Numbered from the stretch's first letter, positions 1 to 9,860 are shown. The stretch: DNA of 64,000 nt from Trichocoleus sp. FACHB-46 (GCF_014695385.1 NZ_JACJOD010000025.1:1-64000), one strand, 5' to 3'. A program made the numbers and translations. The notes: generated from the sequence alone by a model not told the origin.

Positions 1-665
1 GAGGAGGTCACCAAGGAACCGTGCATCGCGGAGAACAAGCTACCCCCGAATACACCTGCCACACCGAGTTGGTGGAAGGGGTGCATCAAGATGTTGTGCT
101 CAGCTTGGAACACCAACATGAAGTTGAAGGTACCGGAGATTCCGAGGGGCATGCCGTCGGAGAAGGAACCTTGGCCGATGGGGTAGATGAGGAACACTGC
201 GGTTGCGGCTGCGACAGGCGCAGAGTAAGCGACGCAGATCCAAGGACGCATGCCGAGGCGGTAGGAAAGTTCCCACTCACGACCCATGTAGCAGAAGACG
301 CCAATGAGGAAGTGGAAAATCACCAACTGGTAAGGGCCACCGTTGTAGAGCCACTCATCGAGGGAAGCCGCTTCCCAGATGGGGTAGAAGTGGAGGCCGA
401 TCGCGTTGGAGGAGGGGACGACAGCACCAGAGATGATGTTGTTGCCGTAGATGAGGGAGCCAGCGACGGGCTCACGGATGCCATCGATATCAACGGGAGG
501 AGCCGCGATGAAGGCGATGATGAAGCAGATGGTGGCGGAGAGCAGGGTGGGGATCATCAGGACGCCGAACCAGCCTACATAAAGGCGGTTGTCGGTGCTG
601 GTGACCCAGTTACAGAACTGCTCCCACAGGTTGGCGCTTTCGCGTCTCTGTAGAGTGGTAGTCAT
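1..665 (-). CDS. psbA: Photosystem II D1 protein, 3' part missing at window edge
   Basis: This gene encodes the D1 reaction-centre subunit of photosystem II in the thylakoid membrane. The first 221 codons are present and the rest lies beyond the left edge. Reading leftward from the ATG at 665, the protein begins [17 protein letters not shown] and contains the expected Tyr126, the Tyr161 donor (YPIGQGSF), Asp170 and the His190 region ([11 protein letters not shown]). Residue 130 is Glu (codon at 276-278); this position is Gln in low-light D1:1 forms and Glu in high-light D1:2 forms, so this copy looks like a D1:2-type isoform. It lies downstream of an unassigned gene on the same strand but has its own promoter. 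Identification is certain; the isoform class is inferred from one residue. Confidence 0.98.
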   Translation of the reverse strand, partial: MTTTLQRRESANLWEQFCNWVTSTDNRLYVGWFGVLMIPTLLSATICFIIAFIAAPPVDIDGIREPVAGSLIYGNNIISGAVVPSSNAIGLHFYPIWEAASLDEWLYNGGPYQLVIFHFLIGVFCYMGREWELSYRLGMRPWICVAYSAPVAAATAVFLIYPIGQGSFSDGMPLGISGTFNFMLVFQAEHNILMHPFHQLGVAGVFGGSLFSAMHGSLVTS

Positions 666-727
666 GTCTGGATGAGTGCTTAATGAACTACAAAATGATG
701 CGTGGATGTTTACTCCACTTAAGTCTT

Positions 728-756
728 AGGTTAGACGATCTATTTAATTTTGTAAA
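728..756 (-). promoter_or_regulatory. Probable psbA promoter (-35/-10)
   Basis: On the minus strand TTTACA (751-756) is followed after exactly 17 bases by TAACCT (728-733). A TTTACA -35 is common in cyanobacterial psbA promoters. The predicted transcript would have a leader of about 60 bases before the ATG at 665. No start-site data are available. Confidence 0.6.
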
Positions 757-831
757 GCAGTTTATGAGTATTAATTGCTGGATATTTAACTTTTATTTAC
801 AAATACCTCCGTTTGATTGGCACCTCTTGTT

Positions 832-1953
832 TTAGCGATCGCTGGGGAAAAGATCCAGCTTTAAGTTGGCAACTGCTTGCTTCAGGTCTAAAGCTAAGTA
901 CCGATCAACTGGTTGATAAGTCCAGTACAGAAGGCTTTGAGGTGCTTGACAAGTCTTATGAAATCCGATCGCTGGCTGTAACTCTTCGTAAATAGGATGA
1001 ATCGCAAGTGCGTAAATGTCGCATAAGTTGGGGAAGTCTTCCTGCATGGCCACTAAGGTCTGTCGGCCATCTTCCAAGAATTGATACATCTGTTGCCGCT
1101 GCATGTAAGGCGGATCAATCATCCAAGAGCGGACAAAAATAGAGGTGCAGTCTGGATCTCCTGGAGTAGCAATCTTAAATGGGTCAACTTCAGTGCTGGT
1201 CGTGAGGTAAAGGCTCTTAGTGGGTGGCAAGAAAAAATTAACTTCAGATTCACTCGCGACGGGAAATAGGATGTTAATCCCAACGGCAGTCAAGTTGTCA
1301 CATCGGCGCAGCACCCGCATCCCCTTAGGATATTGTTGAGCCCAACACCGCAAAATTTTGGCAATTTTCTGAGGTGCGATCGCGGAAGGGTCTTTGTCCA
1401 TCCACGAGTAGTTACGCGCCAATAAGTTGGCAATAGGAATCGTATCGGTTCTGGGGTTAAAGGCGTCTGGTAAAACCTCGGGCAAGCTTGGGTCTTTTGG
1501 TGGTGGAGGTGATGGTAAGGGCCGAATGCCAATGCAGATGGTGTGACCATCAAACTTTTTTTCTATCAGACCTAAAGCTGCTAGGCGATCGATCATCATG
1601 CCAGCCGCGCGATCGCTCCCTCGTTCTGTTTTGCTGTAAAACAGTTCAGCTGCCTCACGGTGAGTGCAAGGTACTAGCCCTTCTAAACTCCCTAAGGCAG
1701 TTAAGGAAGCTTTAGGCATCTGCCCCAACTGAAATTGTTGTTTGAGAAATAGATAAGCCCATAACTGCACCAAGCACTCAGCCCGTCGCTTTGTTAACCC
1801 AACTCGACCGATTCCCATCCATTGGGAAACATAATGTTGCTGCTGTTGTACCGGAAACCATTGGTCTAATAATTCAGGTTTTAGGGAGGAAACAGTTTTG
1901 TCTACACTGCGTCCCTCAGCAATCAGTTTAGAGCGGCTATCAAAGTTAATCAT
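832..1953 (-). CDS. Unassigned cyanobacterial protein, 373 aa
   Basis: I do not recognise the family. The protein starts MINFDSRSKLIAEGRS and has no signal peptide or membrane segment, so it is probably cytoplasmic. Residues about 40-150 look helical, with a winged-helix flavour (CTHREAAELFYSK, then a helix ending RLAALGLIEKKFDGH). A Pro-rich linker (about 167-180) leads to a second domain ending in an alternating strand/helix pattern (IYALAIHPIYEELQPAIGFH) that recalls the end of a GNAT acetyltransferase fold. It is transcribed toward psbA, 166 bases upstream of it, and divergently from the LuxR-type gene at 2398. The winged-helix and GNAT suggestions are pattern impressions, not assignments. 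Confidence 0.75.
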   Translation of the reverse strand: MINFDSRSKLIAEGRSVDKTVSSLKPELLDQWFPVQQQQHYVSQWMGIGRVGLTKRRAECLVQLWAYLFLKQQFQLGQMPKASLTALGSLEGLVPCTHREAAELFYSKTERGSDRAAGMMIDRLAALGLIEKKFDGHTICIGIRPLPSPPPPKDPSLPEVLPDAFNPRTDTIPIANLLARNYSWMDKDPSAIAPQKIAKILRCWAQQYPKGMRVLRRCDNLTAVGINILFPVASESEVNFFLPPTKSLYLTTSTEVDPFKIATPGDPDCTSIFVRSWMIDPPYMQRQQMYQFLEDGRQTLVAMQEDFPNLCDIYALAIHPIYEELQPAIGFHKTCQAPQSLLYWTYQPVDRYLALDLKQAVANLKLDLFPSDR

Positions 1954-2397
1954 TCAGCAATACCTGAGTCGGCAGAGTTTTAAAGGATTCAGCGCTTGCA
2001 GGATAGGGCTTAAACAAAAGAGCACCCTAACGAGTGAGTCTTGAAAAGGCAATTCAGTTGAAAATCTAGACTACAGGAAAGCCAAAAAAGGTTTAGTAGT
2101 TACTTCCTGCGCTTAGGGGATAACAGCTCAAGGTTGCCCTAGGCGCTGTTATAGCTGAGGTAAGCCGCTGACAAATCTAGTGCGGCTCCAATTTTTTTGC
2201 TTAATTGACACTATTATTCCGCAATTTCTCTATCGAGAAAGGAATTGTAACGGAAAACTTCACCTCACTTCACCCTGGTTCACCTCACTTCAGCGTGGTT
2301 AGTTGCACTTCAGGATTCTGGTGCTGCCTACTAGCTGCTCATTGCATGTTCATTCTTAGAGCACGCAGAATAGCGGCATGATTTGAGGCACACTTCC
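1954..2397. other. 444-base divergent intergenic region
   Basis: This gap separates the unassigned minus-strand gene from the LuxR-type regulator. I found no convincing reading frame. It holds the 20-base tandem repeat at 2259-2298 and presumably promoters for both flanking genes, none of which stands out clearly. Confidence 0.6.
2259..2298. repeat. Two 20-base tandem direct repeats upstream of the LuxR-type gene
   Basis: The units at 2259-2278 and 2279-2298 begin with the same TTCACCTCACTTCA and differ at two positions near their ends (CCCTGG versus GCGTGG). A partial third echo (TTGCACTTCAGG) follows. They lie 100-140 bases before the regulator start, a plausible operator position. Confidence 0.7.
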
Positions 2398-3114
2398 ATG
2401 ACAGCCCGTCTACTTTCTAATCCCGTAGAGGCTCAATTCCTCAAGACTGCATCGCTCAATCATTACTTCCTCAACAGCCAAATCTTCACCAGACGCACCT
2501 TCAAATCCCCTATGGAGCGAAGAGATGAAGTGCCTACAGCTAGCACATCGGTTTTGGAGATGCTCTGGAGTACTCTGTTGGAGGCTTTGCCTCAAGGAGT
2601 AGTGGTGCTCTCTCGTAATATGCAGCCACTTTATCTAAACGAGAGAGCTAATCATCTGTGCCAACTTCTAGCTTCAGGCGATCGCCAACCTGCTAGCCCA
2701 CCGTTAGTGATCTCAGAAATTGGCCACCGCTTGTTAAAAAATGCTAGTTCTACCAAGCAACCTCTCGTTGTCGAACGCCAAACTCCTCAGGGGCATCTGA
2801 TTCGCATCCGAGCTAGCTGGCTACAAGTGAACCCGACTGATGGCGTTGCCAGTTCAGCTAACGATTCTCAGTACATTTTGGTGATTTTAGAGAACTGCAC
2901 TGAGGTACTGCGAGAAGAATTACAGATTGAGCAAAAAAGATACGACCTGACTGAACGCGAAACCGAAATTTGGATGCTGCTGCGGCAGGAATACAGCTAT
3001 CAAGAAATTGCTAAAACATTACGCATCAGCTTGAACACGGTCAAAACTCACGTCAAAAACGTTTATGCCAAAAAACGGAGCTGCCAAGGGCGAGAACAGG
3101 TTGTAGTGTTTTAA
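2398..3114 (+). CDS. LuxR-type (GerE HTH) transcriptional regulator with PAS-like N-terminus
   Basis: This is a DNA-binding regulator of about 238 residues. The C-terminal 55 residues form a GerE/LuxR helix-turn-helix: the entry motif LTERETEIW, then YQEIAKTLRISLNTVKTH as the recognition unit. Residues about 45-165 have the strand pattern of a PAS-like sensor (LPQGVVVLSRNMQPLYLNE, later YILVILENCTEV). There is no receiver domain with a phosphorylatable Asp, so it is not a classic response regulator. I prefer the ATG at 2398 (MTARLLSNP); a TTG at 2383 also lies in frame. It points away from its upstream neighbour and is followed after 81 bases by cofG. Its targets and ligand are unknown. Confidence 0.85.
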   Translation: MTARLLSNPVEAQFLKTASLNHYFLNSQIFTRRTFKSPMERRDEVPTASTSVLEMLWSTLLEALPQGVVVLSRNMQPLYLNERANHLCQLLASGDRQPASPPLVISEIGHRLLKNASSTKQPLVVERQTPQGHLIRIRASWLQVNPTDGVASSANDSQYILVILENCTEVLREELQIEQKRYDLTERETEIWMLLRQEYSYQEIAKTLRISLNTVKTHVKNVYAKKRSCQGREQVVVF

Positions 3115-3195
3115 GCAATGATTTATAAGACTAAGCGAGTAAGACTCAGCAAGGGCAGCTAGACTTCTAAGTTGCTTGTCCTTGCTGCTGAATCT

Positions 3196-4188
3196 ATGCC
3201 TCTACCCACAACAGCCACCGTTACTTATAGTCCTGCTTACACTTTAGTACCCACTTATGAGTGCTTTAATCGTTGCGCCTACTGCAATTTTCGAGTTGAT
3301 CCAGGAGAGGATGTTTGGTTGTCTTTGAGCGAAGCTGAAACTCAATTGCGGCGAGTTCGCTCTCAAGGTGCCATTGAAATTTTGCTGCTCAGTGGTGAAG
3401 TGCATCCGCGCAGTTTGCAGCGAGTTGACTGGCTGCAACGAATTTCTGATTTAGCGGAATTGGCTTTATCTCTGGGACTACTGCCTCATACTAATGTTGG
3501 GCCTCTAACTTTTGAGGAGATGTCGCAGCTAAAGGCTGTAAATGTTTCTATGGGGTTGATGCTAGAGCAAGTTACCCCAAAGTTATTAGAAACCGTACAT
3601 CGCCATGCTCCTAGTAAAGTTCCTCAACTGCGACTGCAACAGTTGGCTTGGGCAGGGGAACTGCAAATCCCTTTCACAACAGGATTATTATTAGGCATTG
3701 GTGAAACTCCAGGCGATCGCTGGGCAACCCTAGAAGCGATCGCACAGCTACAGGAGCGCTGGGGACATATTCAAGAAGTAATTTTGCAACCTCATAGCCC
3801 AGGCCAAAGCCAAGTTTGGCAGGGAGCTACCTTCGCCGCAGAAGAACTGGTCGAGGTAATTGCGACAGCTCGGCAGATTTTACCTGACGGCATTACTTTA
3901 CAAATCCCTCCTAATCTAGTGCAGCAACCAGACTTACTATTGGCTTGCTTAGCAGCAGGAGCGAGAGATTTAGGTGGAATTGGGCCGCGAGATGAAGTGA
4001 ACCCCGACTATTCCCATCCAGAATTGGAAACTTTAACTGCGATCTTGGCCCGAGAGGGCTGGCAGCTAGTACCTCGCTTGCCGGTTTATCCTAAGTATGA
4101 TCATTGGCTACCAAAGCGATTGCAAACACTAGTGCAGCAGTGGCGTTCTACCTTACAAACCCAAGTTGGCGATGTCCACTCAAATTAA
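3196..4188 (+). CDS. cofG: 7,8-didemethyl-8-hydroxy-5-deazariboflavin (FO) synthase subunit CofG
   Basis: CofG is a radical-SAM enzyme that, with CofH, joins a tyrosine-derived fragment to the flavin precursor to give FO, the deazaflavin antenna of some cyanobacterial DNA photolyases and the core of F420. The radical-SAM cysteines C23, C27 and C30 sit in ECFNRCAYCNF. The following stretch (LLLSGEVHPRS, LPHTNVGPL, GLLLGIGET) matches the family throughout. The ATG at 3196 gives 330 residues, the usual size; a TTG at 3172 would add eight residues without family support. No cofH is visible in this window, so the partner must be encoded elsewhere. Confidence 0.93.
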   Translation: MPLPTTATVTYSPAYTLVPTYECFNRCAYCNFRVDPGEDVWLSLSEAETQLRRVRSQGAIEILLLSGEVHPRSLQRVDWLQRISDLAELALSLGLLPHTNVGPLTFEEMSQLKAVNVSMGLMLEQVTPKLLETVHRHAPSKVPQLRLQQLAWAGELQIPFTTGLLLGIGETPGDRWATLEAIAQLQERWGHIQEVILQPHSPGQSQVWQGATFAAEELVEVIATARQILPDGITLQIPPNLVQQPDLLLACLAAGARDLGGIGPRDEVNPDYSHPELETLTAILAREGWQLVPRLPVYPKYDHWLPKRLQTLVQQWRSTLQTQVGDVHSN

Positions 4189-4191
4189 AGC

Positions 4192-4220
4192 GGCTGCTCA
4201 GATCTAATCTCTGAACAGCC
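4192..4220 (+). terminator. Hairpin after cofG
   Basis: GGCTGCTCAGA (4192-4202) and TCTGAACAGCC (4210-4220) form an 11-base stem with one mismatch and a 7-base loop, four bases after the cofG stop. No clear T-run follows, so it may act as a transcript end-stabiliser rather than an intrinsic terminator. Confidence 0.5.
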
Positions 4221-4278
4221 TACTTGCATTGGTATTTATCTAGTAGGTTTGGCGATCGCCGTCCCTAACTTGCTGCAA

Positions 4279-4932
4279 TTATTTAGGAGTATCCTTCAAG
4301 ACATCCTTCAATGCAGTGCGAGCCGCTAGATGATTTCGCGTAGAAGTGAGGATTTCTGCTTCCCGTTCTAACCTAGCTACCGTATCTTGCATTTCTAAAA
4401 GAGCTTGCTGCTCACTCGCAACTCCGTATAGATTACTGGCTACCCAGTGGGAAAGCTCTAGCGGTAGATCAGGAATACTTTCCGGTAGTTCGATAACCTG
4501 ACCTGTCAGCTTGGCTGAAAGATGAACCACGTCGCGAAGCAATTGCTCAACTTCAGTCGCTAAAGGTTGTAAGTTTTGTTCGGTAGGCTGGTCTTCTATC
4601 CACTCTACAAGCCCTACCCGATAAGGCTTTTCTCGGACATATTCCAACACTCGAAACCGTTGTTGTCCCAATGTCCATATCTTCATACGGTCATCAGGCA
4701 AGCGTTGAAATTGAAGAATTTCAGCACAGCATCCTACCAGAGCAGGTTTTCCTTCAACCGGGTCCCACATCAACACTCCGAAGCGGCGATCGCCCTCCAG
4801 AATCGTGTTCATCATGATGCGGTAACGGAATTCAAAAATGTGCAGAGGGAGAGGCCGACCGGGAAACAGAACTACTTCTGGCAGGGGAAATAGAGGAAGT
4901 TCTCGAACCGCAATTGATGAGGAGGATGCCAT
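4279..4932 (-). CDS. LON substrate-binding-domain protein (no protease domain)
   Basis: The 217-residue protein consists of the N-terminal substrate-binding (PUA-like) domain of Lon proteases and lacks the AAA+ and Ser-Lys protease domains. The diagnostic start is visible: ELPLFPLPEVVLFPGRPLPL followed by HIFEFRYRIMM. The C-terminal third is helical and charged. Such stand-alone LON-domain proteins are widespread in cyanobacteria, and their role is not settled; substrate recognition or regulation of proteolysis is an inference. It converges with cofG, and its ATG at 4932 is unambiguous. Confidence 0.88.
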   Translation of the reverse strand: MASSSSIAVRELPLFPLPEVVLFPGRPLPLHIFEFRYRIMMNTILEGDRRFGVLMWDPVEGKPALVGCCAEILQFQRLPDDRMKIWTLGQQRFRVLEYVREKPYRVGLVEWIEDQPTEQNLQPLATEVEQLLRDVVHLSAKLTGQVIELPESIPDLPLELSHWVASNLYGVASEQQALLEMQDTVARLEREAEILTSTRNHLAARTALKDVLKDTPK

Positions 4933-5083
4933 TGTCTAAAGATTAAGAGACAGTGCTTCTGTCTCTACTCTATCCCATATAAGGGAGTCATCAGGGCACC
5001 ACCAAAAGTTTTCCGTAGAAACCTATTATTTGAACTTACTTAAATTGCTCAGAACGCAAAGGCAAATTAATAAGAATAAGAAG

Positions 5084-5116
5084 CCCCTCAAAGCTCATGC
5101 CTCACGCTTTAAGGGG
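5084..5116 (-). terminator. Intrinsic terminator at the end of the str operon
   Basis: On the minus strand CCCCTTAAAGC and GCTTTGAGGGG (arms 5106-5116 and 5084-5094) form an 11-base stem with one mismatch, followed by CTTCTTATTCTT. It lies 101 bases beyond the rpsJ stop, as expected for the operon end. Confidence 0.7.
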
Positions 5117-5217
5117 ATAAAACCAACACTAATTTGATCTGGCCCAATGTTTTGAGGCGTAGGCTAGCAAGGTCAAGACCAAGTTTTTCCAACCTCTATA
5201 GAACTTCCCTAGCGTTA

Positions 5218-5535
5218 CTAGAGCTTGACTTCAATATCAACACCAGCTGGTAGATCTAGCTTCATCAAAGCATCGATAGTTTTTGAAGAAGGCTGGTGAA
5301 TGTCAATGATGCGGTGATGTGTCCGAGTCTCAAAGTGCTCTCGGGAGTCTTTGTCTACGTGAGGCGATCGCAGGAGGCAATAAATTCTCCGCTTAGTTGG
5401 TAAAGGAATCGGTCCAACTGCTGTAGCGTTTGTGCGATTTGCAGTATCAACAATCTTTTCGCAAGAAGTGTCCAAGAGGCGACGGTCAAAAGCTTTGAGG
5501 CGGATACGGATTTTTTGCTGCTGAATAGTTGCCAT
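5218..5535 (-). CDS. rpsJ: 30S ribosomal protein S10
   Basis: S10 is a head protein of the small ribosomal subunit and, as NusE, can join antitermination complexes. The 105 residues match the family from end to end: [28 protein letters not shown] and the conserved [19 protein letters not shown] near the C-terminus. It follows tuf with a 143-base gap. In cyanobacteria rpsJ commonly closes the str operon instead of opening the S10 operon, and this arrangement is seen here. The gap contains a terminator-like hairpin, so rpsJ output may be set partly independently of tuf. Confidence 0.98.
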   Translation of the reverse strand: MATIQQQKIRIRLKAFDRRLLDTSCEKIVDTANRTNATAVGPIPLPTKRRIYCLLRSPHVDKDSREHFETRTHHRIIDIHQPSSKTIDALMKLDLPAGVDIEVKL

Positions 5536-5603
5536 TTTAGATTTATTCGAATTGTCGAGGTTCTACGGTCTGAAAAATAGTCTGTATAGCAGAGTGCTAT
5601 GCC

Positions 5604-5657
5604 AAAAAAGCGGGAGCAGAAAAGCACAATACCGAAATGGCACTTCTTTTCTGCTCC
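5604..5657 (-). terminator. Strong intrinsic-terminator-like hairpin between tuf and rpsJ
   Basis: Reading the minus strand, GGAGCAGAAAAG (5646-5657) pairs perfectly over 12 bases with CTTTTCTGCTCC (5613-5624), with a 21-base loop. The stem is followed by CGC and then six T residues (5604-5609). It lies inside the operon, 21 bases after the tuf stop. Confidence 0.75.
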
Positions 5658-5678
5658 TAGATCATCAATAACAGAGAG

Positions 5679-6908
5679 TTACTTGAGGATCTTAGAAACG
5701 ACACCCGCACCGATAGTACGACCACCTTCACGAATAGCAAAGCGCATACCTTGCTCAATCGCGATCGGGTTGATCAGTTCTACAGTCATCTTGATGCGAT
5801 CGCCAGGCATGATCATTTCAGCTTCACTACCGTCATCGGAAGTAAAGGTGGTGATGGTGCCAGTTACATCAGTGGTACGAACATAGAACTGAGGACGGTA
5901 GCCAGGGAAGAAAGGAGTGTGACGACCACCTTCTTCTTTCTTCAAAACATACACTTCAGACTCAAACTGAGTGTGAGGAGTGATGGACTTGGGCTGAGCA
6001 ATTACCATGCCCCGCTCAATATCAGCTTTCTGAATACCACGCAGTAGTAGACCCGCGTTGTCTCCTGCCATCCCTTCTTCAAGGCTCTTCTTGAACATCT
6101 CGATACCCGTTACAGTGGTGCTGCGAGTGTCCTTGATGCCCACCAATTCAACGGTGTCACCAACCTTGATTTTTCCGCGTTCAATCCGGCCAGTTGCGAC
6201 TGTACCACGACCTGTAATGGAGAATACGTCCTCTACCGCCATCAGGAAGGGCTTATCAACTTCACGCTCAGGAGTTGGGATGTAAGCATCAACTTCATCC
6301 ATGAGTTGGTGAATTTTATCAACCCACTGGTTTTCACCTCGTTGCGTTTTAGGATTAGCAGTCATGGTTTCTACTGCTTGCAGCGCTGAACCAGCAACGA
6401 TAGGAATATCATCGCCAGGGAAGTCGTAGGAGCTGAGGAGTTCACGAACTTCGAGTTCTACCAACTCAAGCAGTTCTGCATCATCCACCATGTCTTCTTT
6501 GTTTAAGAAGACAACCATTGCTGGAACACCTACCTGCTTCGCGAGCAGAATATGCTCACGAGTTTGAGGCATAGGGCCATCAGCCGCAGACACCACTAGG
6601 ATGGCACCGTCCATCTGAGCAGCGCCAGTGATCATGTTTTTGACATAGTCAGCGTGGCCAGGACAGTCTACGTGAGCATAGTGACGGTTGGCAGTCTCAT
6701 ACTCAACGTGAGCTGTGTTAATCGTAATACCCCGAGCCTTCTCTTCAGGTGCGGCATCGATTTGATCATAATTTCTAGCTGCTGCCTGACCCAAAGCAGC
6801 CAGAGTCATAGTGATTGCAGCAGTTAGAGTGGTTTTACCGTGGTCAACGTGACCAATGGTACCAATGTTAACGTGGGGTTTAGTCCGTTCAAACTTTGCG
6901 CGTGCCAT
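5679..6908 (-). CDS. tuf: Elongation factor Tu
   Basis: EF-Tu is the GTPase that delivers aminoacyl-tRNA to the ribosome. The GTP-binding motifs are intact: P-loop GHVDHGKT (residues 19-26), DCPGH and NKED. Domains 2 and 3 follow ([13 protein letters not shown], the [16 protein letters not shown] segment, C-terminus [14 protein letters not shown]). The length of 409 residues is normal for cyanobacterial EF-Tu, which has a short insertion relative to the E. coli protein. The gene starts 23 bases after fusA and is surely cotranscribed with it. Codons are strongly biased, and HIP1 is nearly absent, as in other highly expressed genes here. Confidence 0.99.
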   Translation of the reverse strand: MARAKFERTKPHVNIGTIGHVDHGKTTLTAAITMTLAALGQAAARNYDQIDAAPEEKARGITINTAHVEYETANRHYAHVDCPGHADYVKNMITGAAQMDGAILVVSAADGPMPQTREHILLAKQVGVPAMVVFLNKEDMVDDAELLELVELEVRELLSSYDFPGDDIPIVAGSALQAVETMTANPKTQRGENQWVDKIHQLMDEVDAYIPTPEREVDKPFLMAVEDVFSITGRGTVATGRIERGKIKVGDTVELVGIKDTRSTTVTGIEMFKKSLEEGMAGDNAGLLLRGIQKADIERGMVIAQPKSITPHTQFESEVYVLKKEEGGRHTPFFPGYRPQFYVRTTDVTGTITTFTSDDGSEAEMIMPGDRIKMTVELINPIAIEQGMRFAIREGGRTIGAGVVSKILK

Positions 6909-6931
6909 GGATTATGTGTTCCTCTTCCTGA

Positions 6932-9055
6932 TTATGCGTTCCCTTTACTCTTTGCGATGATTGTTTCAGCCACGTTGCGAGGTACCTCGTCGTACTGGCT
7001 AAATTCCATCGTAAATGTACCGCGGCCCTGAGTCATAGACCGGATATCCGTGGCATATCCAAACATCTCAGCTAATGGAACCTTAGTGGTTACCTTAGCA
7101 ATTCCCTGTTCAACTGTTTGACCTTCAATTTGGCCTCGACGGGAAATAAGGTTACCCATGACGGAGCCGAGGAATTCCTCAGGAGCCTCAGCCTCAACCT
7201 TCATTACAGGCTCCAACAGAACAGGGGATGCCTTCATCACAGCTTCCTTAATTGCCATTGAACCAGCAATCTTAAAAGCCATTTCAGAAGAATCTACATC
7301 GTGATAAGAGCCGTCTACCATCGTGACTTTAACGTCAATCAGTGGGTATCCAGCTAGAATTCCAGACTCACAGGCTTCTTTCATGCCCTGTTCTGCTGGG
7401 GCGATGTACTCTTTAGGTACAGTACCACCAACAATCTTAGAGACAAACTCAAAGCCGCTGCCTGTTTCACCCGGTTGCAGTTCAATCACAACGTGACCGT
7501 ACTGACCCTTACCACCACTTTGGCGGATAAATTTGCCTTCAGCTTTAACTGCCTTGCGTATAGTTTCACGGTAAGCGACTTGGGGAGCACCTACATTGGC
7601 TTCCACTTTAAATTCCCGTAGCATGCGATCTACAAGAATTTCTAAGTGCAGCTCACCCATGCCTGCAATCACGGTTTGATTGGTTTCAGGGTCAATACTA
7701 ACCCGGAAAGTTGGATCTTCTTCCGAAAGCGCTTTAAGGGCCTTGGAAAGCTTCTCCATGTCTTGCTTGGTTTTTGGCTCTACCGCAACCGAGATCACCG
7801 GCTCTGGGATGTAAAGAGATTCCAGGATTACAGGAGCATTTTCATCGCAAAGCGTGTCCCCAGTCAAGGTATCCGACAAGCCAGGAATAGCCCCTAAGTC
7901 ACCAGCACGCAGTTCATCCACATCAATCCGGTCATCGGCTTTCAAGATGATGAGGCGGGAGACGCGCTCTTTCTTGTTTTTGGAGGCGTTTAGGATGTAG
8001 CTGCCCTTCTTCAAGACACCTGAGTAGACTCTAACGAAGGTTAGCCGCCCGACGAACTTATCGGACATCACCTTAAAGGCTAGAGCTGAGAACGGCTCAC
8101 TATCGCTTGGACCCCGCTCGACCGTTGAGCCATTGGGCAGTGTTCCCTGAACAGGAGGGATATCCACTGGAGCAGGCAGGTAATCAATTACTGCGTCCAG
8201 CATTTGCTGCACACCTTTGTTTTTAAAGGCAGAGCCACAGAGCATCGGAACAATCATTCCAGCAATCGTTCCTTTACGGAGCGCAGCTCGAATTTCCTCT
8301 TCCGTTAGCTCTTCACCATTTAGATACTTCTCGGTGAGGGTATCATCGGTTTCCGCAACAGACTCGATCAGCTTCAGACGGAACTCCTCAGCCTGCTCCC
8401 GAACTTCCGCAGGAATTTCAGTTTCCTCAATGTCAGTTCCTAAGTCATTTCTGTAAATATGAGCACGCATGCGTACCAAATCTACGAGACCCTTGAAGTT
8501 TTCTTCAGTACCAATGGGGATTTGTACTGGAACCGCATTGGCACGCAAACGATCGCGGATCTGACCGTAAACCTTGAAGAAATTAGCTCCAGTCCGGTCC
8601 ATTTTGTTAACAAAGACCATTCGAGGGACTTTGTAACGATCGGCTTGACGCCACACAGTTTCAGATTGAGGCTGAACTCCGCCTACTGAACAAAAGACAG
8701 CAATAACACCGTCTAACACCCGCATGGAACGTTCCACTTCAATCGTGAAATCTACGTGTCCCGGAGTGTCAATGATGTTGATCTTATATTCAGGCTCGCC
8801 CGCCAGGGCTTTAGTCGGGTTTTTAGGGTCGCGACGGGCCCAAGCAGTACTGATTGCGGCAGCAGTGATGGTAATGCCCCGCTCCCGCTCTTGCTCCATC
8901 CAGTCAGTGATGGCAGTTCCGTCATGGACTTCGCCAATCTTGTGAACTACACCGGAGTAGAACAAAATTCGCTCTGTTGTTGTAGTTTTGCCCGCATCAA
9001 TGTGGGCAGCAATACCAATGTTGCGTACTCGTTCAAGCGGGGTGGTGCGTGACAC
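6932..9055 (-). CDS. fusA: Elongation factor G
   Basis: EF-G is the GTPase that drives ribosomal translocation and, with the recycling factor, subunit splitting. The 707 residues contain [22 protein letters not shown] and NKMDRTGA in the G domain. Domain II and the domain IV-V region ([35 protein letters not shown]) are complete. The start [20 protein letters not shown] is standard. It sits 84 bases after rpsG and 23 bases before tuf in the str operon. It is the canonical copy and shows none of the degenerate features of secondary EF-G paralogues. Confidence 0.99.
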   Translation of the reverse strand: MSRTTPLERVRNIGIAAHIDAGKTTTTERILFYSGVVHKIGEVHDGTAITDWMEQERERGITITAAAISTAWARRDPKNPTKALAGEPEYKINIIDTPGHVDFTIEVERSMRVLDGVIAVFCSVGGVQPQSETVWRQADRYKVPRMVFVNKMDRTGANFFKVYGQIRDRLRANAVPVQIPIGTEENFKGLVDLVRMRAHIYRNDLGTDIEETEIPAEVREQAEEFRLKLIESVAETDDTLTEKYLNGEELTEEEIRAALRKGTIAGMIVPMLCGSAFKNKGVQQMLDAVIDYLPAPVDIPPVQGTLPNGSTVERGPSDSEPFSALAFKVMSDKFVGRLTFVRVYSGVLKKGSYILNASKNKKERVSRLIILKADDRIDVDELRAGDLGAIPGLSDTLTGDTLCDENAPVILESLYIPEPVISVAVEPKTKQDMEKLSKALKALSEEDPTFRVSIDPETNQTVIAGMGELHLEILVDRMLREFKVEANVGAPQVAYRETIRKAVKAEGKFIRQSGGKGQYGHVVIELQPGETGSGFEFVSKIVGGTVPKEYIAPAEQGMKEACESGILAGYPLIDVKVTMVDGSYHDVDSSEMAFKIAGSMAIKEAVMKASPVLLEPVMKVEAEAPEEFLGSVMGNLISRRGQIEGQTVEQGIAKVTTKVPLAEMFGYATDIRSMTQGRGTFTMEFSQYDEVPRNVAETIIAKSKGNA

Positions 9056-9139
9056 GGCTACCTCCTTTATCTTTGCCGCAAAAAATTTGCGCTTCTTTTA
9101 GAATTCTATACTTTTGTTACGGAAACCAGGGTTCGGAGA

Positions 9140-9610
9140 TCAGTACCGATAGTGGGCGAAAGCCTTATTCGCTTCAGCCATGCGGTGAGTTTCTTCACGC
9201 TTACGAATCGCGCTACCAGTCTCGTTAGCTGCGTCCATTAATTCATTCGCTAGCTTGCCAGCCATAGTTCGGCCAGCGCGTTGACGAGCAAACTGACTTA
9301 ACCAACGTAAAGCTAAAGCAGTTCCTCTATCAGAGCGAACTTCCATAGGGACTTGGTATGTTGCTCCACCTACTCGGCGAGCTTTTACTTCAACTAAAGG
9401 AGTTGCGTTTCGTACTGCTCTTTCAAATAGCTCTAAGGGATCTGAGCCTGTCCGTTCCTCAATGGTTTTGAAAGCATCATAAACAATGTGGGAAGCAACG
9501 GACTTCTTGCCACTCTTCATAATCCGCCGCATCATCATGCTGACTAGGCGACTGTTGTATACAGAATCAGGAGGAACAGGACGTTTTTGAATAACAGTAC
9601 GACGAGACAT
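9140..9610 (-). CDS. rpsG: 30S ribosomal protein S7
   Basis: S7 nucleates assembly of the 3' major domain of 16S rRNA in the small-subunit head. The 156 residues match S7 throughout, from [16 protein letters not shown] through [14 protein letters not shown] to the end [12 protein letters not shown]. It is second in the str operon. The 250-base spacer between rpsL and rpsG is unusually long for this pair and has no obvious gene, so it could hold a processing or autoregulatory site; I could not identify one. Confidence 0.98.
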   Translation of the reverse strand: MSRRTVIQKRPVPPDSVYNSRLVSMMMRRIMKSGKKSVASHIVYDAFKTIEERTGSDPLELFERAVRNATPLVEVKARRVGGATYQVPMEVRSDRGTALALRWLSQFARQRAGRTMAGKLANELMDAANETGSAIRKREETHRMAEANKAFAHYRY

Positions 9611-9860
9611 ATTGAGCCTTTAGAGAAAAGATTGCGGAACTACTATTTTGAATGCAATTCGAGATTTATTCAGTCAAAAACAAGCTCGGTAAAGCAAGAA
9701 GCAATACGACCATTGTATAGAATTGGCCAAGCCAAAAGACCGAGATACTTTTCAAGCTTCTCTAAGGCCGTATGCAATAGCCCAGTCTTCCAAGCAAGGC
9801 TTGCAACTTACTAATACTTGCTTCTTCAGCGTTAACCGATACGAATGACAAGCTTGGGCT

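Noticed and set aside
21-653. Long plus-strand open frame across psbA
   Set aside because: It is antisense to the D1 coding frame, and its composition follows the D1 codons; the minus-strand product is unmistakable.
2383-2397. TTG start for the LuxR-type gene
   Set aside because: The ATG 15 bases downstream is a better start, and nothing supports the extra residues.
5599-6285. Plus-strand open frames across tuf
   Set aside because: They mirror the strongly biased EF-Tu codons; the minus-strand protein accounts for the sequence.
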